Assembly (NCBI GenBank): GCA_033391075.1
Contig: JAWPMV010000001.1
Location: 310,001 to 374,000, forward strand
Direction: 5' to 3'
From: Bacteroidia bacterium
Lineage (GTDB): Bacteria; Bacteroidota; Bacteroidia; J057
Length of the DNA stretch: 64,000 bases
Of the stretch, positions 54,263 through 63,673 are shown in pieces. Made by a program: the position numbers and the translations under genes. How positions within the stretch are numbered: the stretch's first letter is position 1; each line of letters opens with the position of its first letter. The notes below the pieces were generated by a model. It saw only the letters and a list, made by a program, of their open reading frames with translations, was not told the origin of the DNA and made no database searches.

Positions 54263-56110
54263 ATGAGCTGCAAAATTGAGTATTATCAGAATCAAGAGGT
54301 TCTGGAAATAGCGTCAATTGATGAGTATGTACTGGAATGGGGAAATCTACTAAGCAAGCAGGATAAGTTTACTGCCCTACAGAATCCCGCATTTGTCTAC
54401 ACCTGGTATAGACACTACTTTGAGAGCTATTCACCTCTACTTGTTCTTGCAAAGAATGAAGAAGGCAGAATAATCGCTGTTTTACCCCTCGCCGTATGCA
54501 GAAAACATAAGTATGTGGTATGTGCAGGTAATGAACTTGCAGAGTATCACGGATGGATAGCAAGTCCTGAATATGAGGCTGAATTTCTACTCAAAAGCCT
54601 CAAACTCCTGAAAGAAACTTTGTCCTTTAAAGACTGGCAGCTGAACTGGCTGGCACCTGGTACAAATCTTAGTTGGCTTAATGAGAAGGAATTGGCGAAG
54701 GAGGGAATCTACTTCCTAACAGAAGAAATCATTGATCCTCTTTGGAATCTTAATGATCCTGCCAAACTCAGAAAAATTCGGAAACGTGCGAATGTCAAAC
54801 GTTGTTTCAAACAATATGAAGCAAGAGGCGATTTTCGTTATGAGCGTATTTTAGATAAGGAAAGGATGGAGGAATTGCTGAACGAATTTGCAAAGCAAAG
54901 CGATTTCAAAAAAGAAGCCATCTTCAATCGTAGACTTTTTGAAAATGATCCTCATATCAAGGATTTTCTGATAGACATGCAAGACTATCCGGATATGAAT
55001 CATTTCTCTGTGCTGTGGCTGGATGATAAGCCCATAGGCTTCAACCATGGAGTCGTAGAGGGAAATCAGATGTGTCTGGCTGGTTATACCAGCTATGATC
55101 CTTCTGAAAGCCGCAATTCACCCGGCAAGCTTCACCTCATTGAGCTAGCACGGATATCCACAGAAGAAGGATATGAAAGGATAGACCTCACTCCGGGCAA
55201 GGATGCCTATAAATCCCGCTTTGCCAATGAAAGCAGAGAGGTCCAAAAAATTGATTTTTATTTCAGTAAAAAGGAATTCCTCAAAGCCCGTCTGGAAAGA
55301 AAAATAAAGGAAATATCTACTACTGCCCTGGGACAAATGGGGATAAGTCAGTATGACCTGAAATTCTGGAAAATTGACTTTTTGGCATGGATAGATGAGG
55401 TCAATACACTGGGAATTGGTCCTAGCCTGAAAAGAATCGGAAGCTGGTTCAATAATTCAGAAGAGACCGAGGTGTACAAGGCGATTGATATGAGAAGGGA
55501 AAGCGAGAAAATGGAATTGCCGGAAGGATATGAAATCCTGAAAAATGATTACCACTGCCTACTGGAATATGAAGGGGGAAAGGGATTGGTTCCTCGAAGG
55601 GAACTTTTTCAGGAAGCCCTCAACCGATTTGCAAGAGGGGATGATTTCTATTCCTTGGTGAAAGATTCGAAGATTGTTTTTGCTGCTTGGCTGAGAAATG
55701 GAAAATACGCGCTGAGGTTTCCCGGAACTCTTCACGATCATCAATTCCCCGAAGCCAGCAGGATTGTATATGATCCCAAAAGCTATCAATCAGATTTTAA
55801 TACGGACACACTTTTTCCTTTCTATGAGTTTATTGTTCAAGACTGTCTGGATAGAGGTTTTGTAGAACTGTATTTTGCCTTTGCATCTCGTGCAGAGTTA
55901 TCCGACCGTTTTAAAGAGCTACGTGATTTGAGGAAATACCTGCAAATCGAAGACCGGCGATTGCTTCGAATTTTTGGACATAGCCTGGCAAAAGACTACA
56001 CGATAAAAGACGAAATTTTATCTGATTCAAAAACTGAGCCCAATCCCTCCTCATCCCATAAAAGAACTAAGGGAAGAGGGAGAAGAAATCTGGAAAAACA
56101 GGTCGGCTAA
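54263..56110 (+). CDS. Acetyltransferase-like protein with GNAT/BioF2-type fold (CelD-like)
   Basis: The 615-residue protein's N-terminal half (about 15-345) fits the Acetyltransf_6/FemAB-like fold of proteins such as CelD: FTALQNPAFVYTWYRHYFES, NHFSVLWLDDKPIGFNHGVV, GKLHLIELARISTEEGYERI and DLTPGKDAYKSRFANE. The second half (about 415-590) again looks like an N-acyltransferase core (VFAAWLRNGKYALRFPGTLH, FPFYEFIVQDCLDRGFVELY), so it may be a double-domain protein. It likely modifies cell-surface glycans or lipids; the donor is unproven. It is tail-to-tail with a GT4 glycosyltransferase, sharing 4 bp at the stops. Confidence 0.75.
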   Translation: MSCKIEYYQNQEVLEIASIDEYVLEWGNLLSKQDKFTALQNPAFVYTWYRHYFESYSPLLVLAKNEEGRIIAVLPLAVCRKHKYVVCAGNELAEYHGWIASPEYEAEFLLKSLKLLKETLSFKDWQLNWLAPGTNLSWLNEKELAKEGIYFLTEEIIDPLWNLNDPAKLRKIRKRANVKRCFKQYEARGDFRYERILDKERMEELLNEFAKQSDFKKEAIFNRRLFENDPHIKDFLIDMQDYPDMNHFSVLWLDDKPIGFNHGVVEGNQMCLAGYTSYDPSESRNSPGKLHLIELARISTEEGYERIDLTPGKDAYKSRFANESREVQKIDFYFSKKEFLKARLERKIKEISTTALGQMGISQYDLKFWKIDFLAWIDEVNTLGIGPSLKRIGSWFNNSEETEVYKAIDMRRESEKMELPEGYEILKNDYHCLLEYEGGKGLVPRRELFQEALNRFARGDDFYSLVKDSKIVFAAWLRNGKYALRFPGTLHDHQFPEASRIVYDPKSYQSDFNTDTLFPFYEFIVQDCLDRGFVELYFAFASRAELSDRFKELRDLRKYLQIEDRRLLRIFGHSLAKDYTIKDEILSDSKTEPNPSSSHKRTKGRGRRNLEKQVG

Positions 56111-57231
56111 TTATGCAATACTTTCTGATAAATGTCATAGTATCGCTTTGCCATTTTATTTAGGTTAAAGTGTTCAAACACTCTTTTATAAGCTTTCTGC
56201 CCCATTTCTTCACATAAGAGCGGATCGTCAAGTAATTCGTGGATGCGTCCAGCCAATTCAGAAACTTGTGAGGGCTGTACCAAATAGCCGGTTTCCCCAT
56301 GCACGACAATCTCATCAGTTCCTCCTCCTGAGGAAGCAATGACCGGCTTTGACATAGCCATATATTCCAGAATTGAATTGGAGATTCCTTCTCCATGTAC
56401 CAGAGAATTGGTACTCAATACACCTATATTAATCAGATTTATGGTTTCCTCAATGCGGCTTTGATGACCCGGGAAAAGTATGCGGTCTTTGTGCTTGTCG
56501 GCTACCAAAGCTTTTACTTCTGGCAAAGTAGGGCCTTCTCCAATTGCCAGGAAGCTTACATCCTCCCGTTTATCCAATACTTCCTGAGCCGCTTTTACAT
56601 AAGTAGCAAAGTCTTTTCTATCAAAGAAACCTGCTACCATAGCGACAAGTTTCTCTGTTTTTATTCCTAGCTGTTCCCTAACACAACTCTCATCTGGGAG
56701 CTTATCAATCCTGCGAAAATCAAAACCATTATATACACAATCAGATTTGTGCATCGGAGCGTCATAGGCGTGAAGGCCCGCTTTAGAATTGGCTAGTACC
56801 AAATCAGAAAAAGGATAAACCAGTTTCGCCCGAAAATAACGAGAATCTGACCAACCCATATCTTTGGGAGCATCAGCAATGATCGCACTGATTATTTTCT
56901 TCTTATTTAAGATGACGCTCGGCAAAGAATAGATAGAAGACATAGCTCCCCAACTATGAACCAAATCAGGTTGGAAATCCCGATAGACTTTATAGAATTG
57001 CTTGAAAAGACTAAGGTCTTTCTTAGTCTTGCGTTTGAGGAAAAACAGCTCCACGTCCATCTCGAAAACCTGGGGAAAAGCTTTCTTTATTTCCGGATAA
57101 TCTTCAGTCCTGGCAAAGAGTGTCAGGCCTACTTGCACATCCGGATATTCCTGCAAGCCAGTTAGCAATTCGACAAGGCGTCTCTCCTTGCCTCCCATCG
57201 TCAAGGTATCGTTGATGATCAGTATGCGCAT
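56107..57231 (-). CDS. Glycosyltransferase family 4 (GT-B)
   Basis: The 374-residue product has the GT-B layout: N-terminal DTLTMGGKERRLVELLTGL, donor-side KLVAMVAGFFDRKDFATYVK and DRILFPGHQSRIEETINLIN, then GISNSILEYMAMSKPVIASS with the conserved Glu and GGTDEIVVHGETGYLVQP. Sugar donor and acceptor are unknown. It lies tail-to-tail with the acetyltransferase-like gene, which suggests joint work in surface polysaccharide modification (inference). Confidence 0.9.
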   Translation of the reverse strand: MRILIINDTLTMGGKERRLVELLTGLQEYPDVQVGLTLFARTEDYPEIKKAFPQVFEMDVELFFLKRKTKKDLSLFKQFYKVYRDFQPDLVHSWGAMSSIYSLPSVILNKKKIISAIIADAPKDMGWSDSRYFRAKLVYPFSDLVLANSKAGLHAYDAPMHKSDCVYNGFDFRRIDKLPDESCVREQLGIKTEKLVAMVAGFFDRKDFATYVKAAQEVLDKREDVSFLAIGEGPTLPEVKALVADKHKDRILFPGHQSRIEETINLINIGVLSTNSLVHGEGISNSILEYMAMSKPVIASSGGGTDEIVVHGETGYLVQPSQVSELAGRIHELLDDPLLCEEMGQKAYKRVFEHFNLNKMAKRYYDIYQKVLHN

Positions 57232-57363
57232 ACGATCAAAGAGGGAACATAATCCATACCAAAGTAGGCCTCAACAGGATGAAAATGAATAAATTAGTTG
57301 CTAAAAGGAAGGGGAAGGTGGTATCCATCCAATTCTGCTGAATACGACTTTCCCCTTTTAGAA

Positions 57364-58068
57364 TTATCTTCTCATATTATCGCCTCCTATGGGCATGTTA
57401 TAAGCAAAACTTACAGCATTGTTTTTATTGAGCCCAAGCCAAAAGTTGCTGTCAGATACAGATATATCCGGATTGTCTACAGACGTCCTTCTATTCCATC
57501 CGATTCCGGCAAGGCTGGTTTCTGCACTTATAAATGAACCGTTTTTCAAACGATAAGCTACTCCAACATCAAAGTTGACACCTACGTTTAAGAGATTATC
57601 CTTATTGCTTGTTTGCCCATCAAACTCGCTGGAAGATCTTCCAAATCCGATCGGAAGACTCAAGCCTGCTCGCATATCGACGTTTTCGCTGAAATTGCAA
57701 ACGCGATCAATATGCGGACTAACCGTAACTTGTGTAACATTGCTGGAGAAACTTTCATTGCTGAAACCGGTATAGTGCAAGGCCGCATCTATACCTCCTA
57801 CCAATTGTTTGTTCTTCGCTGTTCTGTTTCCAATGGGTACCTGATACCCACCTCCTAAACAAAAACGAAAATCTCCATTTCTGACATAACCGAGTCCTGC
57901 CTTGAGATTGTAGGCGTTTTGAGCATAAAACAAATCTGGATATTCAGAGGTGTCAGGCTTGGCATAATCGGGAGAAAAGAGTAGAGCAGTGGCATTGCTT
58001 TGAGCGAAGGCAGAAAAAGATCCGAGTGCCAAAGCAAGTAAACAAACTAACATTCTGTAGTGTGTCAT
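57364..58068 (-). CDS. Outer-membrane beta-barrel protein, unknown function
   Basis: After a signal peptide (MTHYRMLVCLLALALGSFSA to FAQ) the product shows alternating hydrophobic strands ending in aromatic residues (AALHYTGFSNESFSS, NVGVNFDVGVAYRL, NAVSFAYNMPIG), as in 8-10-stranded barrels. No family name can be given. I use the ATG at 58068, three codons inside the longest frame, for a better signal peptide. Confidence 0.68.
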   Translation of the reverse strand: MTHYRMLVCLLALALGSFSAFAQSNATALLFSPDYAKPDTSEYPDLFYAQNAYNLKAGLGYVRNGDFRFCLGGGYQVPIGNRTAKNKQLVGGIDAALHYTGFSNESFSSNVTQVTVSPHIDRVCNFSENVDMRAGLSLPIGFGRSSSEFDGQTSNKDNLLNVGVNFDVGVAYRLKNGSFISAETSLAGIGWNRRTSVDNPDISVSDSNFWLGLNKNNAVSFAYNMPIGGDNMRR

Positions 58069-58274
58069 GAAAAACATTTTAGGGTTAATTAAATGAATTA
58101 AAGCATCTTCATAGCTTTTCGTATGAGATCTGGGAGTTCATGGCAATTACAAGAGATTCAGGAAGGCTGCTAACCAGCTGTGTATCTATTAGAGCAAAAA
58201 GTCAAGCAGGAATGCGAATTATCTTTTTGTGCTTTAGTTAATATACGAATTGCAGAACTAATTTACACAGGCTT

Positions 58275-59159
58275 TTACTTTCTTAAGGCAAATACATTTC
58301 CTGCGAGTAGAATTACAATCCCTATAATGGGCATAAGACTTATTTTATAATCTTCGAAAATGATGGAGATCAGAATCGCAATTACGGGTACCACTACCAG
58401 GGCATATGCTGCTCGATCCGCACCAATTTTGCCGATTAGGGTAAGGTAAGCAGTGAATGCTACGATAGACCCTATGATAGAAAGATAGACCAGAGAAATG
58501 ATATAGGAGGCTGAGGTGTCAAAAGTAGGAGGATTCCCACTGAGCAATGCCAGGCCAAACATGAATACCCCTCCGTACATCATGCCGATAGCGGTAGTGG
58601 GGATCACTGGCAAATCCTGTTTTTGATTGTAAGCAGAAGTAATGTTTCCCAGAGATGCCATGACAACTCCAGCCATACACAACAGAACTCCTAGTCCTGT
58701 TTTATCACCTGTCTCAACTTTGGCGAGTTCTGGCTGAAAAACGAGAAAGGTTCCGAGAAGCCCCAGGCTGGCGCCGATGAGGACCTGTTTTTTGATAGGG
58801 GTTTTGAGGAATATCCGTCCAAAGAGGACATTTAGGAAAATGACGAGGGAAAAAATGATGGCGACCAGGCCACTGGCTATATATTGTTCAGAATAGTACG
58901 TAAAGAGGTAGTTGAATCCAAAGAGGAAAAGGGCCTGGCTCAAAATCCATCTGTGTTGTTTTAGGCTAAATTTCAGGGAAATCTTCCTAAGCAGGCAATA
59001 GCTAATGAAAATTACTCCCGCCAGGATAAAGCGGTAGCTTACAGAGTAGATGGGGGGTACATTTCCCAATTGAAAGGTAATGGCATACCAGGTGGACCCC
59101 CAGATCATGGCCGGGATGGCGAAGAGGATGAGGTTGCTAGAAACAAGGGCTTTCTTCAT
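58275..59159 (-). CDS. EamA/RhaT family drug/metabolite exporter
   Basis: The 294-residue DMT-superfamily transporter has ten hydrophobic segments and two EamA repeats. Typical signatures are the N-terminal FAIPAMIWGSTWYAITFQLG, SGLVAIIFSLVIFLNVLFGR and the second repeat SIIGSIVAFTAYLTLIGKIG. The substrate cannot be predicted. It is followed on the same strand by no close partner. Confidence 0.9.
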   Translation of the reverse strand: MKKALVSSNLILFAIPAMIWGSTWYAITFQLGNVPPIYSVSYRFILAGVIFISYCLLRKISLKFSLKQHRWILSQALFLFGFNYLFTYYSEQYIASGLVAIIFSLVIFLNVLFGRIFLKTPIKKQVLIGASLGLLGTFLVFQPELAKVETGDKTGLGVLLCMAGVVMASLGNITSAYNQKQDLPVIPTTAIGMMYGGVFMFGLALLSGNPPTFDTSASYIISLVYLSIIGSIVAFTAYLTLIGKIGADRAAYALVVVPVIAILISIIFEDYKISLMPIIGIVILLAGNVFALRK

Positions 59160-59190
59160 CCCACAATGTTAGGCAAAAAGAGAGGAATTA

Positions 59191-61467
59191 TCAGCCCATT
59201 TCCAGGGATGCTGGAAGATTTTTCACCCTTTGCCCTGTGGCCTTATAAATGGCATTGCAAATGGCTGGAATAACCGGTGGAACCGGAGGCTCTCCAACTC
59301 CCGTTGGTTTTTCATCACTTTCTACCAGGTGGACATGAACCTCTGAAGGAGCGTCCATCATCCTTGCTAATAGGTAATCATGGAAATTGCTTTGCTCGAC
59401 AGCACCATTTTTTAAGGTAATCGCACTTTTCAATGCAATACTGGTCCCGAAAACGGCTCCTCCCTCAAATTGATTCCTGAGAGAATCCGGATTCACAACC
59501 GTTCCGCAATCCACCGCATAATGAATCTCTGGAATTTCAATATTTCCTTTATCATCGACTTTTACCTGAGCGACACAAGCCACATAGGTCAGGAAGCTTC
59601 TATGAACCGCAAAGCCCATCCCGCTTCCTTCAGGCAGCGTTTTGCCCCAGCCCGATTTTTCCTTGACCAATTTCACTACACCTGATAGTCTTTCTGTATT
59701 CCAGGGATAATCTTCCAGAGCTTCTCCATAGTTTTCGAAGCCTTCGAACATAGATTTTACATCAATGTTTCGACCTTTGCCGAGTAAGTCCAGGCTGTTT
59801 TCTATGGGATCCATTTCTCTGGCTTCTGCTATTTCGTCCATCATGGTGCAGATGGCAAATGCATGTTGAATATTGGAGACTGAACGTAGCCAGCCAATTC
59901 GTACCTGAGCTTCGGACTTTTGAGTTTCCAAACAAATGTTGGGAATCTCCAAAGGCAAATCAATGAATCCCAATCCTAGCTCACCAGGAGATGGTTCCGC
60001 AAGTTTGGGTACAGAAGTCCCTCCAATTGAAGGGAAAACGGTTCTGTGATGCCAGGCTTGAACCTGCTTGTTTTCATCCAAACCTACTTCGACATGCTGT
60101 ACAGATAGCGCATGGTAAAAGTCATGGCGAATATCATCTTCGCGGCTCCAGATAAGTTTGATGGGGAAGCCGGTTTCTTTGGCAATCATGGCAGCTTCTA
60201 CTACAAAATCCGGTTTGGACTTTCGCCCAAATCCTCCTCCGACAAGGGTAACATTTACTTTTACCTGATCCAACTCCAGGCCTAAAGCACCAGCTACTGC
60301 TCCACGAGCCCATTGCGGGTGTTGAGTCGGAGCCCATATCTCACAGAAATTCTTTGCAGAATCAAAATGAACCAGTGCACAAGGAGGTTCCATAGTTGCA
60401 TGTGCGAGATGCGGAACGCGATAGGTAGATGAAAGTACCTGATCCGATTTGCGAAGGGCTTTTTTTACATTCCCTGATTCTCGCTGAATTGTACCTTTCT
60501 TGCGGCTTCGCTTTGCCATTGTATCCAAATAATCCTGAGAATCATAAGAGGTATTGCTACCAGAATCCCATTCAATATCCAAAGCCTTTCGGGCTTTCAT
60601 GGCTGCCCAGGTATTATCAGCAATCACGACCACACCTCCTAAGGGTTTATCCAAACCTGTCGGAAAGCCGGGAGCTGGCATGGTATAAATTTTATAGACA
60701 CCATCTACAGCTTTGGCGGCAGCATCATCCAGACTTTTTACGCCTATACCCGCAACCGGGCAGCGTTCTATCATCGCAATTTTCATCCCATCCATTTTTA
60801 CATCCATACCATATTCGGCCTGACCCGATACGATATCCTGTAAATCCACGATAGGCATGTTTTTGCCAATGTATTTGAAATCTTTTTTATCCTTGAGTTT
60901 AATATCTTCCGCTTTGGGAATCTCCAGGGCTTTTGCTGCTTCTGCCAGCTTGGCAAAGCTGAGCTTTTTGCTACTTCCTGTATGCTTGACGAAATGATTT
61001 TCAGCCTGGCATTCTGAAACATCGACTTGCCACATATCGGCTGCGGCTTGCTCCAACATCATTCTGGCAGCTGCTCCCGCCTTTCTCATCGGCTCATAAA
61101 ACATGCGGATACTGAATGAACCGTCGGTATTCTGATTGCCATACTTGTCTTCATCCCCTTCGGCCTGTACGATCTTTACCTTTTCCCAGTCTGCTTCCAA
61201 CTCATCCGCCACAATCATAGGAAGGCTGGTACGGACTCCCTGCCCAAACTCTGATCTATGAGCTGTGATCAGGATTTCTCCCCGATTATTGATGTTGAGA
61301 AAAACATTAGGGGTAAAATCCACTATGGGACCCGTAAATTTCTCCTCTTCTTCACATCCCAAATGGAATCCGATCAATAGTCCGGTAGTAGCTAAGGAGC
61401 TAACTTTTAAGAAATCACGTCTTTTGACATGGGTGAGGGGAGTGGCAGTGAGTTTTCGTTTACGCAT
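59191..61467 (-). CDS. Xanthine dehydrogenase family molybdopterin-binding subunit (IorB-like)
   Basis: The 758-residue large subunit has a Tat signal (KRRDFLKVSSLATTGLLIG). It resembles isoquinoline 1-oxidoreductase beta subunits: FGQGVRTSLPMIVADELEAD, LVGGGFGRKSKPDFVVEAAM, DCGTVVNPDSLRNQFEGG and the catalytic Glu motif PTGVGEPPVPPVIPAI near the C-terminus. It oxidises an aldehyde or N-heterocycle at a molybdenum cofactor. The 2Fe-2S small subunit normally beside it is absent here, so it would need a partner elsewhere. Confidence 0.9.
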   Translation of the reverse strand: MRKRKLTATPLTHVKRRDFLKVSSLATTGLLIGFHLGCEEEEKFTGPIVDFTPNVFLNINNRGEILITAHRSEFGQGVRTSLPMIVADELEADWEKVKIVQAEGDEDKYGNQNTDGSFSIRMFYEPMRKAGAAARMMLEQAAADMWQVDVSECQAENHFVKHTGSSKKLSFAKLAEAAKALEIPKAEDIKLKDKKDFKYIGKNMPIVDLQDIVSGQAEYGMDVKMDGMKIAMIERCPVAGIGVKSLDDAAAKAVDGVYKIYTMPAPGFPTGLDKPLGGVVVIADNTWAAMKARKALDIEWDSGSNTSYDSQDYLDTMAKRSRKKGTIQRESGNVKKALRKSDQVLSSTYRVPHLAHATMEPPCALVHFDSAKNFCEIWAPTQHPQWARGAVAGALGLELDQVKVNVTLVGGGFGRKSKPDFVVEAAMIAKETGFPIKLIWSREDDIRHDFYHALSVQHVEVGLDENKQVQAWHHRTVFPSIGGTSVPKLAEPSPGELGLGFIDLPLEIPNICLETQKSEAQVRIGWLRSVSNIQHAFAICTMMDEIAEAREMDPIENSLDLLGKGRNIDVKSMFEGFENYGEALEDYPWNTERLSGVVKLVKEKSGWGKTLPEGSGMGFAVHRSFLTYVACVAQVKVDDKGNIEIPEIHYAVDCGTVVNPDSLRNQFEGGAVFGTSIALKSAITLKNGAVEQSNFHDYLLARMMDAPSEVHVHLVESDEKPTGVGEPPVPPVIPAICNAIYKATGQRVKNLPASLEMG

Positions 61468-61549
61468 GATGTAGGCTTTAGTCTCTTACTTTCAAGTTAA
61501 AGAATGATGCAGTAAATTCCCATTTATGTCCCGGTTTAACGATCACTCA

Positions 61550-63283
61550 ATGAAAACTACGCTACGAATCAATTTAAATAGCTTTCTCATCTTCCTGCTA
61601 TCTGCATTTCTTGTTTTTCCCCTTGCGGGAGAAGCACAGGAGCGCTCGGAAGCTTTGCATAAAATCTTTCAGGCTGAACAGGATTTTCGGAAGGAGAGGA
61701 ACAAAAAATGGAAGGAAGATTGGCCATATTATACAGAAGAATTTATTGTAGAGGAATTGTTGAATCTGACTATTTGGGAACAAGACTTGGCCAAGATCAA
61801 TGTCAAAAGCCTAAATCAAAGTGACCAAATCAATTGGGAGCTCTTTCGACATACACTTGAGGATCGCATCTTTAATTTGAAATATCAGTCTTATCTCATG
61901 CCGCTGAATTCAGAGGGGGGATTCATAACGGGCATCTTATATAATATCCAGTCTCTCCGGCTAAGGAATACGGAGGCCCAGGAATCCTATCTGAGGAAGT
62001 TAGCAGCCTTGCCAGCCTATCTCGCACGTCAGCAGGCCTTATTGGAGGAAGGACTCGAAAAGAAAATCACTGTGCCGAAGATAATCGTGGAGAAATGCTT
62101 GAATATCATAGAAGGTTTTGCTGAAACTCCTGCCGATCAAAGTGTATTTGTGAAACCATTTGATGGTTTTGAAGCAGAAGATAATGGCTATTTGCGAGCC
62201 GTTGAACTGCTTGAGGCAGAGATTATTCCTGCCTATAAGAAGTTTTATGAATACGTAAAGGGGACTTATCTGAGAAAAACCCGGGAAAGTATAGCTGCCC
62301 GAGAACTCCCGGAGGGAGCTGCTTATTATGAGCAAAGGGTTCGGTTTTTTACTACCCTGGATATCAGCCCGGAAGAAGTTTTTGAGACGGGGCAGTCAGA
62401 AGTGGCCAGAATCAGGGGAGAAATGGAGGAAATCATAGAAGAACTTGATTTCGAAGGGAGTTTTGCGGACTTCCTGGAGTTTTTGAGAACTGACCCCCAG
62501 TTTTATCCTAAAAGCCCGGAAGAACTTTTGCATAAAGCCGCCTGGATATCCAAAAGAGCGGAGGCCTTCCTCCCTCGATATTTTGGCAATCTGCCTCGGA
62601 TGCCTTTTACGGTAGAACCCGTTCCTGCTGCCATTGCCCCCAATTATACGGGAGGTAGATATTCAGAAGGAAATTATAAGACAGGTAAACCCGGAGCTTT
62701 TTGGGTGAATACCTATGCCCTCCATACACGACCTTTGTATGTTTTGCCTGCACTAGCGCTGCATGAAGGAGTGCCCGGACATCATACTCAAATTATGCTT
62801 TCCTCAGAAATCAAAGATGTTCCTGCCTTTAGAAGGAATACTTATTTGAGTGCTTTTGGTGAAGGCTGGGCCTTGTATGCCGAATATCTGGGGAAGGAAG
62901 CCGGAATCTATCAAACCCCTTATGAGCACTTTGGTCGACTGACCTATGAAATGTGGAGGGCATGCAGATTGGTGGTAGATGTAGGCATGCATTATAAAGG
63001 ATGGACACGTCAAGAGGCCCTTGATTTTATGGCTGAAAATACGGCTCTATCCCTCCATGAAGTGGAAACGGAGATCGATCGTTATATTGGTTGGCCTGCT
63101 CAGGCAGTATCTTATAAAATGGGAGAAATCAGCATAAGAAAACTCCGAAAAGAAGCGGAGGAAGCCCTGGGAGAAAAATTTGATATCAGGGAGTTTCATG
63201 ACGAGGTGCTAAAAAATGGCTCCATTCCTATGTTGAGCCTACAAAGAATTATTCGGAAATATATTGAACAGAAGCAAAAGTAA
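61550..63283 (+). CDS. DUF885 family metallopeptidase-like protein
   Basis: The product (577 residues from ATG 61550) has a signal peptide (MKTTLRINLNSFLIFLLSAF to LAGEAQ). The zinc motif HEGVPGHH is at about 405 (ALALHEGVPGHHTQIMLSSE) with a downstream Glu in AFGEGWALYAEYLGKEAG, typical of DUF885, related to M3/M32 carboxypeptidases. Substrates are not known. An upstream in-frame ATG (61526) is less likely since it puts a polar stretch before the signal. Confidence 0.85.
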   Translation: MKTTLRINLNSFLIFLLSAFLVFPLAGEAQERSEALHKIFQAEQDFRKERNKKWKEDWPYYTEEFIVEELLNLTIWEQDLAKINVKSLNQSDQINWELFRHTLEDRIFNLKYQSYLMPLNSEGGFITGILYNIQSLRLRNTEAQESYLRKLAALPAYLARQQALLEEGLEKKITVPKIIVEKCLNIIEGFAETPADQSVFVKPFDGFEAEDNGYLRAVELLEAEIIPAYKKFYEYVKGTYLRKTRESIAARELPEGAAYYEQRVRFFTTLDISPEEVFETGQSEVARIRGEMEEIIEELDFEGSFADFLEFLRTDPQFYPKSPEELLHKAAWISKRAEAFLPRYFGNLPRMPFTVEPVPAAIAPNYTGGRYSEGNYKTGKPGAFWVNTYALHTRPLYVLPALALHEGVPGHHTQIMLSSEIKDVPAFRRNTYLSAFGEGWALYAEYLGKEAGIYQTPYEHFGRLTYEMWRACRLVVDVGMHYKGWTRQEALDFMAENTALSLHEVETEIDRYIGWPAQAVSYKMGEISIRKLRKEAEEALGEKFDIREFHDEVLKNGSIPMLSLQRIIRKYIEQKQK

Positions 63284-63673
63284 TTGAATATGCTGTTAGT
63301 TATTCCGGAAAACCGGAATGAATTTTAAATCTCCTATCCAGCCCTCTATGTAAGAAATTATTTTACATCGCCTAATCCCTGAATGGCTTTTTTCCTTTGA
63401 AAGATGCGGGAAACCATCAAAAAACAGTCTTCCCAGACAAGAAAGACTTTATTGAATGATTGTTCAATTTATCCCTTTCCGAAAGCTCCTTATTTACCTA
63501 ATGGTCAAAATTACCCCATTCAGCTAATATTTTACTACGGATAATGAGAATATATCGGAGTAAGGACAACCTGTACTTTGATTGAACACTTAGTTTATAA
63601 AGATATATAATTGTATGTTCGTTTAATTTAATGAGCGGATAGTACGGTTTTATGAATAAACAACAGTCGTTTA
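63284..63673. other. Intergenic region before the last gene
   Basis: About 390 bp. An ATTCCGG/CCGGAAT hairpin (63302-63319) just after the DUF885 stop may act as a weak terminator. A 46-codon frame at 63404-63544 has no recognisable features. Nothing else identified. Confidence 0.45.

Noticed and set aside
63404-63544. 46-codon frame before the last gene
   Set aside because: No recognisable features and unusual composition; no supporting signals.
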